Positions 1 to 8,600 of a stretch of DNA of 22,374 nucleotides are shown here, piece by piece. A program made the position numbers and the translations under genes. Where the stretch lies: positions 1 through 22,374 of the forward strand of contig JACIWM010000010.1 of assembly GCA_014360945.1 (NCBI GenBank), written 5' to 3'. Position 1 is the stretch's first letter, and every line of letters begins with the position of its first letter. Under the pieces are notes generated by a model. The model did not search any database and had not been told where the DNA came from. It worked only from the letters and a program-made list of their open reading frames with translations. Source of the stretch: Candidatus Bipolaricaulota bacterium. GTDB lineage: Bacteria > Bipolaricaulota > Bipolaricaulia > Bipolaricaulales > Bipolaricaulaceae.

Positions 1-2201
1 CATTTTTGGAGCGGGAAGGCCTCCGGCTCTGCTATGGCGGGACGAACACCCACCTTCTGGTCCTGGATCTTCGGGCCATTCCCACCAAGAACGGGAATCC
101 CCTCATGGGTGAGATCGCCGCGCGCATCCTGGACCTTGCGGGCATTGTGGCCAATAAAAACACGATCCCCGGGGATACCTCCGCCGCCGATGCCCGGGGA
201 ATCCGGTACGGCACGCCCTGGGTCACTCAACGGGGAATGGGCGAGGAAGAGATGCGGGAAATCGCAGCAATCACGAGACTCGTGCTTACGGAGATCCAGC
301 CGTTCACCTACCATGGTGTCCAGGGCCTGCTTCCCCGGGGAAAAATACCCCTTCCCGTTTTGCGGGAGGCCCAGGAGCGGGTGCGAGCGCTTCTTTCCCG
401 CTTCGGTGTGGAAGTTCCGGCCAAGGCTGCTGTAGGAAGCAACCCTCATGGAGTACGGGTTTTTCTTGTGCGGGGCGGCCGGGCCCAGCACCTCCTCCAC
501 GAGGCTTCCACCGCCCACATCCTGGAACTTGAGCCGGGCCAGGCCAAACGCACCCTCTTCCTCCGGCCTGAGGGAACCGTGCTCAGCGAGGCCGTGGTGG
601 GAAGGCTTCCGGACGATGAATTGGGCCGGCCTCGATTCTTGGTGTTCGCCCCGCAAAAAAGCGGCGAAGAGCTAAAAGAATGGCTCTCGGCCCTCTCCGA
701 TGGCTATGTTCTTTTCGATCCCGACGATATCTACCGCAAAGTTCAAGGCCCGGCGGTGGTGGAGGAGTTCCATGGAACTGCGGAGTTCTCCCTCGACGGG
801 AAAAAGATCCGGGTGGAAGATGGGAAAGCTTCCTGCGACTTTTTGGGTTTGGAGGGCTCGGCCCAGGATTTGATCCGGCGCCATTCCGAGCTTTTCTTCC
901 CGGGCAAGGCCTATTTTGTAGGTGGGAAAGGTCTGAAAGCCGAGGCGAAGAGAGCCCCGTATGCTCCGAAAATTCCGGAGCGGCCGGTGCAAACCACGCC
1001 CCTTACTTCCTGGCATAAGAAGGCTGGCGCCCGCATGGCTGAATTTGCCGGGTATGAAATGCCCCTTTGGTACACGTCCGCCCTGGTCGAGCACAAGGCC
1101 GTGCGCACCAAGGCCGGCCTTTTCGATCTCGGCCACATGGGGGTGTTTGAGGTCTCCGGCCGTTACGCGGAATGCTTTTTGAACCTCGTCACCACCAACC
1201 ATGCAGGCTGGCTCCATCCCGGGCAGTCCCAATACGCGTTTCTCCTTGATCCTTCGGGACAGGTGATCGACGACCTCATCGTGTATCGGGTCTCCAAAGA
1301 ACGGTTCATCCTTGTGGTCAACGCCGCAAATGAGCTCAAGGACTGGGACTGGCTTTGCGCGGTGAACGAAGGGCGAGGCTTGTTGGATCCCGAGCGGCCG
1401 TGGGTGGAGCTCGATGGCCCGGTGGCCCTGCGCAACCTGAAGGCCGAGGATGATGGGTTGGTGGATATTGCTCTTCAAGGCCCAGCCTCTCGGGCCATCC
1501 TCCTTTCCCTCCTTTCTCGACGGGATCAGCACCGTCTTTTGGCCCTGCGCCGCACGGAGTTCTTGGAGCTTTCCATTCTTGGCGTTTCCCTCCTTTGCGC
1601 GCGCACCGGCTACACCGGGGAGGCCTTGGGCTACGAGCTTTTGGTCCCCAAAACCGGGGTTGAGGCCATCTGGGAAGGGCTTTTGGAGGCGGGGAAGGAG
1701 AAGGGTCTTGTGCCCTGTGGTCTTGCGGCCCGGGATTCCCTGCGCACCGAGGCCGGCCTTCCCCTCTACGGCCATGAGCTCGCCGGCCCCCACAACATCC
1801 TACCTCATGAAGCCGGGTTCGCTCCCTACGTGAAGCTCCATAAACCGTTCTTTGTGGGCCGGGATGCCTATCTTCAGGCTCTTTCCCGCTGGACGCGGGA
1901 GGTGGTGCGGTTCCTAGTAGGGCCGGGAAAGAGGCCGATCCGGGCCGGCGCAGCCGTGGTGGATCGAGCGGGCACGGTGGTGGGTACGGTCACAAGCGCG
2001 GTGGTTTTGGAAGAAGGCCAGGTCGGAATGGCCCTTGTTCCTCGAGAATTGGCTCAGCCCGATACACCTTTGGGCTTCGTGGTGAGTCCCGGGTCCGGAG
2101 GAGATATACGAGAGGGTGCCCGGCTTCCGCTGGTGGTGTGGGGGAAGGTGGTGCCGCGGTTCCTGAGAAAAGAGATTCTGCCCGCACCCGGCGGGGAGTG
2201 A
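1..2201 (+). CDS. Serine hydroxymethyltransferase-aminomethyltransferase (GcvT) fusion, 5' partial
   Basis: The frame is open at the window edge (codons from base 3), so the N-terminus, including the SHMT lysine that binds PLP, lies outside. Residues 1 to about 140 are the SHMT C-terminal part: a GGTNTHL segment, then NKNTIPGD, then GIRYGTP with the substrate-carboxylate arginine. Residues of about 145-325 look like a second, degenerate folate-binding GcvT-type domain (an LSDGYVLFD segment) without the usual GcvT signatures. From about residue 330 a complete GcvT follows: TTPLTSWHKKAGARM, NAANELKD with the expected catalytic Asp region, IALQGPASR, RTGYTGE and GLAARDSLRTEAGLPLYGHEL. SHMT interconverts serine and glycine with methylene-tetrahydrofolate. 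GcvT transfers the aminomethyl carbon of glycine from H protein to tetrahydrofolate. One chain may therefore pass methylene-THF between two cytosolic activities. It ends 2 nt before the convergent protease gene. The domain calls are strong; activity of the middle domain is unknown. Confidence 0.88.
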   Translation, partial: FLEREGLRLCYGGTNTHLLVLDLRAIPTKNGNPLMGEIAARILDLAGIVANKNTIPGDTSAADARGIRYGTPWVTQRGMGEEEMREIAAITRLVLTEIQPFTYHGVQGLLPRGKIPLPVLREAQERVRALLSRFGVEVPAKAAVGSNPHGVRVFLVRGGRAQHLLHEASTAHILELEPGQAKRTLFLRPEGTVLSEAVVGRLPDDELGRPRFLVFAPQKSGEELKEWLSALSDGYVLFDPDDIYRKVQGPAVVEEFHGTAEFSLDGKKIRVEDGKASCDFLGLEGSAQDLIRRHSELFFPGKAYFVGGKGLKAEAKRAPYAPKIPERPVQTTPLTSWHKKAGARMAEFAGYEMPLWYTSALVEHKAVRTKAGLFDLGHMGVFEVSGRYAECFLNLVTTNHAGWLHPGQSQYAFLLDPSGQVIDDLIVYRVSKERFILVVNAANELKDWDWLCAVNEGRGLLDPERPWVELDGPVALRNLKAEDDGLVDIALQGPASRAILLSLLSRRDQHRLLALRRTEFLELSILGVSLLCARTGYTGEALGYELLVPKTGVEAIWEGLLEAGKEKGLVPCGLAARDSLRTEAGLPLYGHELAGPHNILPHEAGFAPYVKLHKPFFVGRDAYLQALSRWTREVVRFLVGPGKRPIRAGAAVVDRAGTVVGTVTSAVVLEEGQVGMALVPRELAQPDTPLGFVVSPGSGGDIREGARLPLVVWGKVVPRFLRKEILPAPGGE

Positions 2202-2203
2202 CC

Positions 2204-4600
2204 CTATTCTTCTTTCTCTTCGGCTTCCTCCACGCGCCGGCGCAGTTCCTCAAGACGCTTTTGCACGAGGGAAAAGAGGGTGCCTTCGGGATAGTCCCCG
2301 TTTTCGTCGGGCTTTCCTGCCGGCATCCCGGAAAGGAGCTCCACCACTTCTTCCACGGTATCGCAGGCCCAGATGTGAAACTTTTCTTGAGCTACGGCCT
2401 CCACAACTTCCTCGGGAAGCATGAGCTCGTCCGCGTTCCTCTTGGGGATGATCACCCCTTGCTCTCCGTTTAGCCCAAGCTCCTTGCACACCAAAAAGTG
2501 CCCGTAGATCTTCTCGTTTATTCCGCCCACGGGCTGGAGGTTTCCCTTCTGGTCGATGGCCCCGGTCACGGCGATCCCCTGTTTGAAAGGAACACCGGAG
2601 AGGGCGGAAAGGAGGGCGCAGAGTTCCGCGGCGGAGGCGGAGTCGCCCTCAATCCCGGAATAAGCCTGTTCCATGGCTAAATTGGCGGAAAAAGTGAGTG
2701 GGGCTTTGATCGCGAATTTCTCCCCGAAGTAAGCCTTGAGGATCATCACCCCTTTAGTGTGGATTTTTCCGCCCAGTTCTGCTTCGCGTTCGATGTCCAC
2801 GACCCCGGCTTTTCCAGCGAATACGGTGGCCGTGACCCGCTGCGGCCGGCCGAACGCGAAATCCCCCAAATCCACTACAGCTAGGCCATTTACCTGCCCC
2901 ACTGCAGTTCCTTCAAGCTGCACCACAAGCTTTCCCCGCTTGATCCATTCCCGAACCTTTTCGGCAAGGAGAGACTGCCGAGTTCTTCCTTTTTCGATGG
3001 CCAAGCGCACGTGATTGGCTTGCACCACGGCGGAGCCCTCCTGGCGCGCCCAAAAGCTTGCCTCCTCGACGAGGGCGGTGAGGGCGAAAAACCTCGTGGA
3101 AAGTTTTCTCTGATCCCCAGCTAATTCCGCCGCATATTCCACCACCCGGGCCACCGCTTCGGGGGAAAACGGCAGAACCCCGGGATTCTCGAGCTCCCTG
3201 GCCCGAATGAACCGGGCGATGGCCCAGGCTCCCTCCTCCGTCCAGGGCATCTCCGTATCAAAGTCCGCGCGGATCGTGAAAAGCTTGCGGAAATCCTCGT
3301 CGTAGAAGTAGAGGAGGTAATAGAGCCAAAGGGGACCGATGAGGATCACCTTGATTTGAAGCGGGACGGGTTCAGGCCGTAGGCCCTCCGTGGAGGCATA
3401 GCCCAGCATTTGCGCCGGGTCCTCCACCCTGATTTCCCCGCTTTTCAGGGCAATCTTCAGGGCTTCCCAAGAGAGGGGAAACCGCAGAAGGTTCAGAGCG
3501 GAAAGCACAAGGTATCCGCCGTTAGCCCGATGCATGGCTCCGGGACGGATTTGGGTGAAATCGGTGGTGACGACCCCAAACTGCACGCGCCGCTCGATGG
3601 TGCCGAAGAGGTTGATATAGGTGGCGTTCTCCTCCAACACCACCGGCGCCCCCTGAGCTCCGGTGCGGTCCACAAGGAGGTTCACCCGATACTTCAGATA
3701 TCGATCGGGCTCAGGAACAGGAATGGGAAGCTGAGGCTTGCCTTTCCCGGAAATGAGGGCCTGCACGTTGGCCATGATGTCTTCTTCCACGGCATCCAAG
3801 AACTCCAGGACGCGTGGGATTTCCCGGTATTTGGCGCGAAGTTGTGTCAACCTTGGCCCAATGAGGAATCGCACAGCTTCTTGTGTGAGCCTCTTTTGCT
3901 GTTCTTGCCAGGCTTCCTCCAGTTCTCCCATGGCCCGAAACGCTTCGCGCACGAGCTCTTGGACTTCTCCTTGTTTGCGAAGGATTTCCGTGCGCTCCGC
4001 CTCAGGAAGGGCCTGAAATTCCTCGTGGGAGTAAGGGGAACCATCGGGCTTGAGGGGTATAGTGTTGATCCCAAACGGTGTGCGCTGGAGGGCGAAGCCC
4101 AGGGCGCGGGCCTTGCTCTCCAGTTCCCGGAAGATCTGGTCTCGTCGGGCCTCCAAAGACTCCCGTTCCCGGCGAGCCCGGGCCTTCATCTCCTCCGACT
4201 CCATGACCCGCGGAAGCTCCCGGTCCAGAAACTCCAGGAATCGGTCCATGTCCTCTTTGAGCTCCCGCCCCTTTCCCGGGGGCAAAAGGAGGTAGCGGGG
4301 CATATGGGGCACAGCGAAGTTGTGGACGTAGCAGAGGTCGGGCGGAACGGGCTGAGTTTTTGAGAGCTCTTGGAGGAACTGGGTGACGGCGGAAGTCTTT
4401 CCCAAGCCCGGTTCACCGGCCACATAGACGTTATAGCGGTGCTTTGGAGCCTGAAGGCTCAGGCCCACCCGCAACGCCTCCAAGGCCCTCTCTTGGCCAA
4501 TGATTCCCGAAAGGGGCGGGAGTTCCGCGGTGCTGGAGAAATTGAATAACGCCGGATCACACCAGCGCCGAAGTTTTTCCGGGCCTAGACGCTCAGTCAC
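2204..4600 (-). CDS. Lon-like ATP-dependent protease (AAA_32/LonB-type)
   Basis: This 798-residue protein belongs to the soluble Lon-like family in which an AAA ATPase domain is fused to a C-terminal Lon serine protease domain. Walker A is GEPGLGKTS at residues 62-70. A long charged, coiled-coil-like insertion (about 125-270) follows. The usual second ATPase strand is at ANGGYLVLSALNLL, where Ser stands at the position I expect for the Walker B Asp. The catalytic dyad is visible as GDSAS (Ser654) and GGINEK (Lys697). A charged tail follows. No membrane segment is apparent, so it is probably a cytosolic quality-control protease. The start is GTG at 4600, with no Shine-Dalgarno but a -10-like TATGAT 8 nt upstream, so the mRNA is probably leaderless. 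It is divergent from the phospholipase D-fold gene and convergent with the SHMT-GcvT gene. It is not classical Lon, because the N-terminal substrate-binding domain is absent. Confidence 0.88.
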   Translation of the reverse strand: MTERLGPEKLRRWCDPALFNFSSTAELPPLSGIIGQERALEALRVGLSLQAPKHRYNVYVAGEPGLGKTSAVTQFLQELSKTQPVPPDLCYVHNFAVPHMPRYLLLPPGKGRELKEDMDRFLEFLDRELPRVMESEEMKARARRERESLEARRDQIFRELESKARALGFALQRTPFGINTIPLKPDGSPYSHEEFQALPEAERTEILRKQGEVQELVREAFRAMGELEEAWQEQQKRLTQEAVRFLIGPRLTQLRAKYREIPRVLEFLDAVEEDIMANVQALISGKGKPQLPIPVPEPDRYLKYRVNLLVDRTGAQGAPVVLEENATYINLFGTIERRVQFGVVTTDFTQIRPGAMHRANGGYLVLSALNLLRFPLSWEALKIALKSGEIRVEDPAQMLGYASTEGLRPEPVPLQIKVILIGPLWLYYLLYFYDEDFRKLFTIRADFDTEMPWTEEGAWAIARFIRARELENPGVLPFSPEAVARVVEYAAELAGDQRKLSTRFFALTALVEEASFWARQEGSAVVQANHVRLAIEKGRTRQSLLAEKVREWIKRGKLVVQLEGTAVGQVNGLAVVDLGDFAFGRPQRVTATVFAGKAGVVDIEREAELGGKIHTKGVMILKAYFGEKFAIKAPLTFSANLAMEQAYSGIEGDSASAAELCALLSALSGVPFKQGIAVTGAIDQKGNLQPVGGINEKIYGHFLVCKELGLNGEQGVIIPKRNADELMLPEEVVEAVAQEKFHIWACDTVEEVVELLSGMPAGKPDENGDYPEGTLFSLVQKRLEELRRRVEEAEEKEE

Positions 4601-4607
4601 TGTTTAA

Positions 4608-4614
4608 TATCATA
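4608..4614. promoter_or_regulatory. Overlapping head-to-head -10 elements in a 21-bp divergent intergenic region
   Basis: On the plus strand TATCAT (4608-4613) lies exactly 8 nt before the ATG at 4622. On the minus strand TATGAT (4609-4614) lies exactly 8 nt before the GTG at 4600. Neither start has a Shine-Dalgarno sequence. This spacing places each transcription start at or next to the start codon, that is, leaderless transcripts. No convincing -35 box is visible for either, and both would have to lie inside the opposite gene. The two hexamers share five base pairs, so the promoters should exclude one another. The promoter function is inferred from sequence only. Confidence 0.55.
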
Positions 4615-4621
4615 ACCGAAG

Positions 4622-5671
4622 ATGGGGCGAGCCGTCATCAGTGCCTTATTTGCCGGGTTTCTATCCCTCAGCCTTTGGGCGTTTCCTCTTCTTCCCCTGT
4701 GGACCAACCCGGACAACCCCGCCTATCTGAGGGAGATTCCGGAGATCTTGGAACAGGCAGAGAAAGAGATCTTGGTGGCCCTTTCCGACCTGCGTGCCTA
4801 CTCGGACGGAACCACTGACCCTCTTATTCTCGGCCTTTGTGCGGCAGCAAAGCGGGGGGCCGCGGTTTATGCCCTCTTGGAGGACGCAAATCCTTCGCCT
4901 GAACGCGAGGAGGCCGTGAACAAACTCTCCGCATGCGGAGTGAACGTGCGGAACGATTCGCCCGATTCCACGCTGCACACAAAGTTTCTCGTGGTGGACA
5001 CCCGGTTTGTGGTGGTGGGCTCCACCCATTGGACCAAGACCGCCCTCACCCGAAGCATTCAAGTAGACCTAGTTTTTGATGAACCAAGTTTGGCCCACGT
5101 TTTTCGCCAATTCTTTTTCTACCTTTGGGAGGGCAAAACTCGGGTCAAAACGGAATTACCTCCCCAGCCCTGGCCAGAACCCGCGTTGATCCCCGTTTTG
5201 GACTTTCCTCAAACACAGATCACTTTTTCCGTGGCTCAAGAATTACTTGGGCGCGCACAGAGTCAAATCTGTGTTGCCCTTTACAGCCTCACCCTGTATC
5301 CGGCCTATTTCGAAAGCCCTTCGAATCTTTTACTTCAGACTCTGGCGGAGGCGGCAACACGGGGCGTACGGGTCCAGGTGATCTTGGAGGGCGGGGAAGC
5401 CGACGATTTAAGCGAACAAAACCGGTTGAGCGCTGCATGGCTTTCGGTGAATGGTGCGGAAGTGCGGCTGGATCCGAGTGGAATCACCATGCACGCCAAA
5501 ATTTTGCTTGTGGACGGAAAGCATGTGCTTGTCTCCTCGGCCAACTGGAACTATTCGTCTTTGGCAAAAAATATGGAAGCCGGGGTGGCCCTCCTGGGCA
5601 CCCCGGAGTTGGCCGCCTTTCTTGAGGCCTACTTCACGGAGCTTTGGGAAAAGTGCTCTGCCGTGCCCTAA
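4622..5671 (+). CDS. Secreted phospholipase D-fold protein (two HKD motifs)
   Basis: The 349-residue product has an N-terminal hydrophobic signal segment (about residues 4-25) and two complete PLD-superfamily motifs: H119-x-K121-x4-D126 followed by GST, and H291-x-K293-x4-D298 followed by SSANW. The length and two-motif layout match single-chain PLD-like phosphodiesterases, which cleave phospholipid or nucleic acid phosphodiester bonds through a phospho-histidine. The substrate cannot be told from sequence. The signal segment suggests action outside the cytoplasm, for example as an exported nuclease or lipase. The ATG has no Shine-Dalgarno and lies 8 nt after a TATCAT box. The stop codon TAA shares three bases with the TAG of the convergent gene, so the two reading frames overlap by 4 nt. 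Confidence 0.85.
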   Translation: MGRAVISALFAGFLSLSLWAFPLLPLWTNPDNPAYLREIPEILEQAEKEILVALSDLRAYSDGTTDPLILGLCAAAKRGAAVYALLEDANPSPEREEAVNKLSACGVNVRNDSPDSTLHTKFLVVDTRFVVVGSTHWTKTALTRSIQVDLVFDEPSLAHVFRQFFFYLWEGKTRVKTELPPQPWPEPALIPVLDFPQTQITFSVAQELLGRAQSQICVALYSLTLYPAYFESPSNLLLQTLAEAATRGVRVQVILEGGEADDLSEQNRLSAAWLSVNGAEVRLDPSGITMHAKILLVDGKHVLVSSANWNYSSLAKNMEAGVALLGTPELAAFLEAYFTELWEKCSAVP

Positions 5672-6309
5672 GGGTGCAGAATCCCGGCGATGGGAATCTC
5701 CACACGTTTCCCCTGGAAATAAGCGCTGACCATTCCGGAGAACTGGAAGTCCACACCGGCCAAAGGATAGAGGCGGTAGGTGAAGGACAGGGTCTGTCCG
5801 GGATCGAGAATGACCGGCCACACAGCCTCCAGTTTCTCCACCTTCCGCCAGAACGCTCCACCCTCCGCCACCACTTCCAGGGCAAATCCGGTAGGCACGT
5901 CCTCTACGAACCCCGGAGCGATCACCGGCACTTTGGCCACAACCGTTATGGTCACTAAAAGCGCGCCATCCTCGGGAACGACGGTTCTTGTGGCACCAAG
6001 GGTGGGGTCCGCGACGATTCCCGCTACGATCCTCTTTAGGACGGTGTTCCCCTGGATCACCTCCACCCGAACCACCCGTAGGCCTGTGGCTGCGGTCAAC
6101 AATGCCTGGGGTTCCCCTGAGGTTCGCTCGTAGATTCCGTCGCCATCAAGATCCCAGCGGAAGGTGGCCCCGGCTGGGGCACCGCGTACCACAATGGTCA
6201 CGGCGGTCCCAGGATCAGGAGTGAAAGAAGCGCTCTCCAACGTGATCTCCGTGCCCAAAAGACCCAGGCAAAAAACAAGGCTCAAAACGAAAGCGCTCGT
6301 GATGCGCAT
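5668..6309 (-). CDS. Secreted protein with PKD/Ig-like and adhesin-type beta domains, unknown function
   Basis: I chose the ATG at 6309 because AAGGAGGGAG lies directly upstream, giving 213 residues with a signal peptide (MRITSAFVLSLVFCLGLLG). Residues of about 20-100 resemble a PKD/Ig-like fold with a WDLDGDGIYER segment, a common Ca-binding-like loop in PKD proteins. The C-terminal part (about 105-213) has alternating hydrophobic strands and a PVILDPGQTLSFTYRLYPL segment, as in repeats found between extracellular domains. No catalytic motif is visible. It follows the larger PKD/dockerin-like gene on the same strand after a GC-rich hairpin, so the two may form a surface-protein pair. The 3' end overlaps the convergent PLD-fold gene by 4 nt. 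Confidence 0.7.
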   Translation of the reverse strand: MRITSAFVLSLVFCLGLLGTEITLESASFTPDPGTAVTIVVRGAPAGATFRWDLDGDGIYERTSGEPQALLTAATGLRVVRVEVIQGNTVLKRIVAGIVADPTLGATRTVVPEDGALLVTITVVAKVPVIAPGFVEDVPTGFALEVVAEGGAFWRKVEKLEAVWPVILDPGQTLSFTYRLYPLAGVDFQFSGMVSAYFQGKRVEIPIAGILHP

Positions 6310-6335
6310 TTCTCCCTCCTTTTTCAAAGGGGAAA

Positions 6336-6359
6336 GGCGGCGGGGAGATCCCCGCCGCC
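6336..6359 (-). terminator. GC-rich hairpin between two surface-protein genes
   Basis: Arms 6336-6345 and 6350-6359 form a perfect 10-bp stem with a 4-nt loop. In the minus direction the stem is followed by only TTT, then CCCC and TTT. It sits 24 bp after the stop of the upstream gene and 27 bp before the start of the downstream one. It could be a weak intrinsic terminator or an mRNA-processing hairpin that lowers expression of the second gene. Confidence 0.55.
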
Positions 6360-6383
6360 TCGAGGAAGATCAGCCCGCATGCC

Positions 6384-8585
6384 TCACCGACTCTCGCAGA
6401 TCCGCGGCGGTTGGCCGGGCAAGGGCTCGCAGATCGGCGTTCCCGTGAGCCAGTAAGCGATAATGGTCTTGATCATCTCGAAGTCCACGATGCTCGGCTC
6501 GCAGGTGCGCGGGACTTTGCTTCCCTCCAGCCAGAAGGCGATGGCCCGCTGGACTTGGGGGAGCGTGATCTTATCGGAGAGGCTGAGGTCGATGGTATCG
6601 CGGGTCACGTCCCACTTGGCGATGGCGGCGAGGACGCTCAGGCAGTCGGAGAGCTCCACCTTGCTCTGCCCGGTCACCTCCACCTCCAGACAAGGCAGGC
6701 CCGTGTCCACCCGACCCACCACGGTCTGGAAGTCCCGCACCGGGCAGGGGCCAGGCAAGGGCTTCTTCACCTGCAAGGTGGGGGGCACCGTCACCTCGTA
6801 GATGATGGTCTTCGGCCGGCCCGGCTTGAGCACGTCCAGGAGCACCCACTGGTCCACTCCGGGCTTATAGATGAAACCGTCGTTCTGAATCGGGCTCAGG
6901 CGCCAGCCCACCGGAAGATCCTCGTCCAGCCCAACGCCGATCACGTCCCGGTCGGTCTCGATCTCCACTTTCACCGTGAACTTGTTGCCCAAAGCATTGC
7001 CCATGCTGTCGTAGAACCCCAATACCACGGCCTCGCACGGGATGGGATACATGATGGTGCGGCGGGCCTTGACGTTTGCTTGCGGATATTCGGGCAAAGG
7101 CTCATCCACGGGGGTGCAGGAGTACGCATAGGCCGTAATGAGCTTGATCTTCTCCAGGTCGATCTGCTCTCCGCACGTGCTGGGAAGGGGCTGTCCGGTG
7201 CGCCAAAGTTCTCCGGCCCGATACAGCTGATCCACGGTGATAGTCTCGGAAAGCCGCAGATCGATGCGGTCAGGATCACCGGGCTTCTCCGGGGGGATGA
7301 GGTGAGCCACGGCTTCGAGGATGGGGATGCAGGTGTCCACCATCACGCACGTCTCCCCATCCACTTCCAGGGCGAGATCCGGCACCTTGGCCTGGAAGAG
7401 GCCGGTGATGCAGAACTTTTGCGGCAAGCGCAGGGCGGCAAGCTGGTCGGAAGTGGGAACTTTAAGGTCGTACACGATGACCCGCTCCGTTCCGGCGTGG
7501 ATGGTGTCCATGAACACCCACTGCACATAAGGCCGGTTGAACACAGCCCCGGCGTTCTGAATGGGGATGACCTCCCAGCCCGCCGGCGGATCCTCGTCCA
7601 ACCCCACGCCCACCAGGTCCTGGTCGGTTTTGATCGTCACCGTGACCCGGAAGACCGTCCCCGGCATGGCGTAGGTGGTGGAGATCTCGCGGGTCACCGT
7701 CACCGTGATGGGTGAAACATAGAGAGGATAGGTTATGGAAGCGCTGACCCCGGTCTCGTCCACCACGGTGAGGCCCACGGTGAAGCTTCCTCCGGTCACG
7801 TAGGTGTAGCGCACAGTGGCCTCAGTGCTGACCAGGTCAACATTTCCATCCCCGTCGAAGTCCCAGCGATACTCCTTGATCTTTCCGTCGGGATCGTAGC
7901 TTCCGGAGGCGTCGAACAGGATCTCCTGGCGGGCCCGGGGAGCGGCGGGCGTCACCACGAGGTTGGCCACGGGCGGCTGGGCTCGCATCCCTTTGATCGT
8001 GATGGGATCAAGGGTGTTGAGTTCTACTCGGCTGGGGTTATCGATGTTCCCGTATTTGAACACGATGCGTTGGATCCCGGTCAGGGCCTCGGGGATCACG
8101 GTGAGGCTGAATTCCTCACCCAAGGGGCCAAGGACTCCGCCGTCGGTGCGGCCATCGCCCCAGACCCAGTACACCGCGTAGTCCTCGTTAGTCAGGGTGT
8201 AGGTATCGCTGAGCTCAGGGAAGAGGGGGAAGTAGAACCCATCGTCCTTGAAGACGAAATCCGCGCCGATGGGGATGTTTTTGATGGTGAACCGGGCGTT
8301 TCCGCCAGTACCGGCCTCGGCTTTTCCAAGGATGAAAAAGAGGTAAAGCTGGCCGGCCGGTTCGCGATAGAGGAACAACACGGCTGTGTTGGCCTCGCCC
8401 AGGGGGTTCCGACTCCGCGATTGCCCTGAGTCATAATCGTAGAACTCCTGAGCCGTCTTGGTGCCGGAAAGCGGCACCACCGCTACCTTGGTGGCCCCTT
8501 GGCTGACCTCGAAATACCCCTGCCCAAACAAAGGCAGGCTAAGTCCCAGGGCCACCGCCAAAACGAGGCTGATCTTCCTCATCAT
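6384..8585 (-). CDS. Large secreted surface protein: beta domain, PKD, two dockerin-like modules
   Basis: The start is set at the ATG at 8585 (a second ATG follows at 8582) because AAGGAGGGAGGG lies immediately upstream; this gives 733 residues. A signal peptide (MMRKISLVLAVALGLSLPLFGQG) is followed by a beta-rich N-terminal domain (about 22-200). A PKD domain (about 200-290) carries FDASGSYDPDGKIKEYRWDFDGDG. Two related modules of roughly 210-230 residues then follow. Each begins with a TVKV/VGVGLDED-x-P-x-GW...PIQN beta unit and ends in a helical segment (IDL-x-LS-x-x-IT..Q...A..LW..G, then an I.L.IIAY helix) that resembles a dockerin or EF-hand pair with poor Ca-binding loops. Paired cysteines recur in the modules. 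The role is probably cell-surface or extracellular binding. No enzyme motif is seen. Confidence 0.72.
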   Translation of the reverse strand: MMRKISLVLAVALGLSLPLFGQGYFEVSQGATKVAVVPLSGTKTAQEFYDYDSGQSRSRNPLGEANTAVLFLYREPAGQLYLFFILGKAEAGTGGNARFTIKNIPIGADFVFKDDGFYFPLFPELSDTYTLTNEDYAVYWVWGDGRTDGGVLGPLGEEFSLTVIPEALTGIQRIVFKYGNIDNPSRVELNTLDPITIKGMRAQPPVANLVVTPAAPRARQEILFDASGSYDPDGKIKEYRWDFDGDGNVDLVSTEATVRYTYVTGGSFTVGLTVVDETGVSASITYPLYVSPITVTVTREISTTYAMPGTVFRVTVTIKTDQDLVGVGLDEDPPAGWEVIPIQNAGAVFNRPYVQWVFMDTIHAGTERVIVYDLKVPTSDQLAALRLPQKFCITGLFQAKVPDLALEVDGETCVMVDTCIPILEAVAHLIPPEKPGDPDRIDLRLSETITVDQLYRAGELWRTGQPLPSTCGEQIDLEKIKLITAYAYSCTPVDEPLPEYPQANVKARRTIMYPIPCEAVVLGFYDSMGNALGNKFTVKVEIETDRDVIGVGLDEDLPVGWRLSPIQNDGFIYKPGVDQWVLLDVLKPGRPKTIIYEVTVPPTLQVKKPLPGPCPVRDFQTVVGRVDTGLPCLEVEVTGQSKVELSDCLSVLAAIAKWDVTRDTIDLSLSDKITLPQVQRAIAFWLEGSKVPRTCEPSIVDFEMIKTIIAYWLTGTPICEPLPGQPPRICESR

Positions 8586-8600
8586 CCCTCCCTCCTTCGT

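Noticed and set aside
672..1793. A 373-codon minus-strand open frame
   Set aside because: It is antisense to the GcvT domain, which has unmistakable motifs; the product resembles no family.
3410..4363. A 317-codon plus-strand open frame
   Set aside because: It is the shadow of the Lon-like protease gene, with no ribosome site or family motif.
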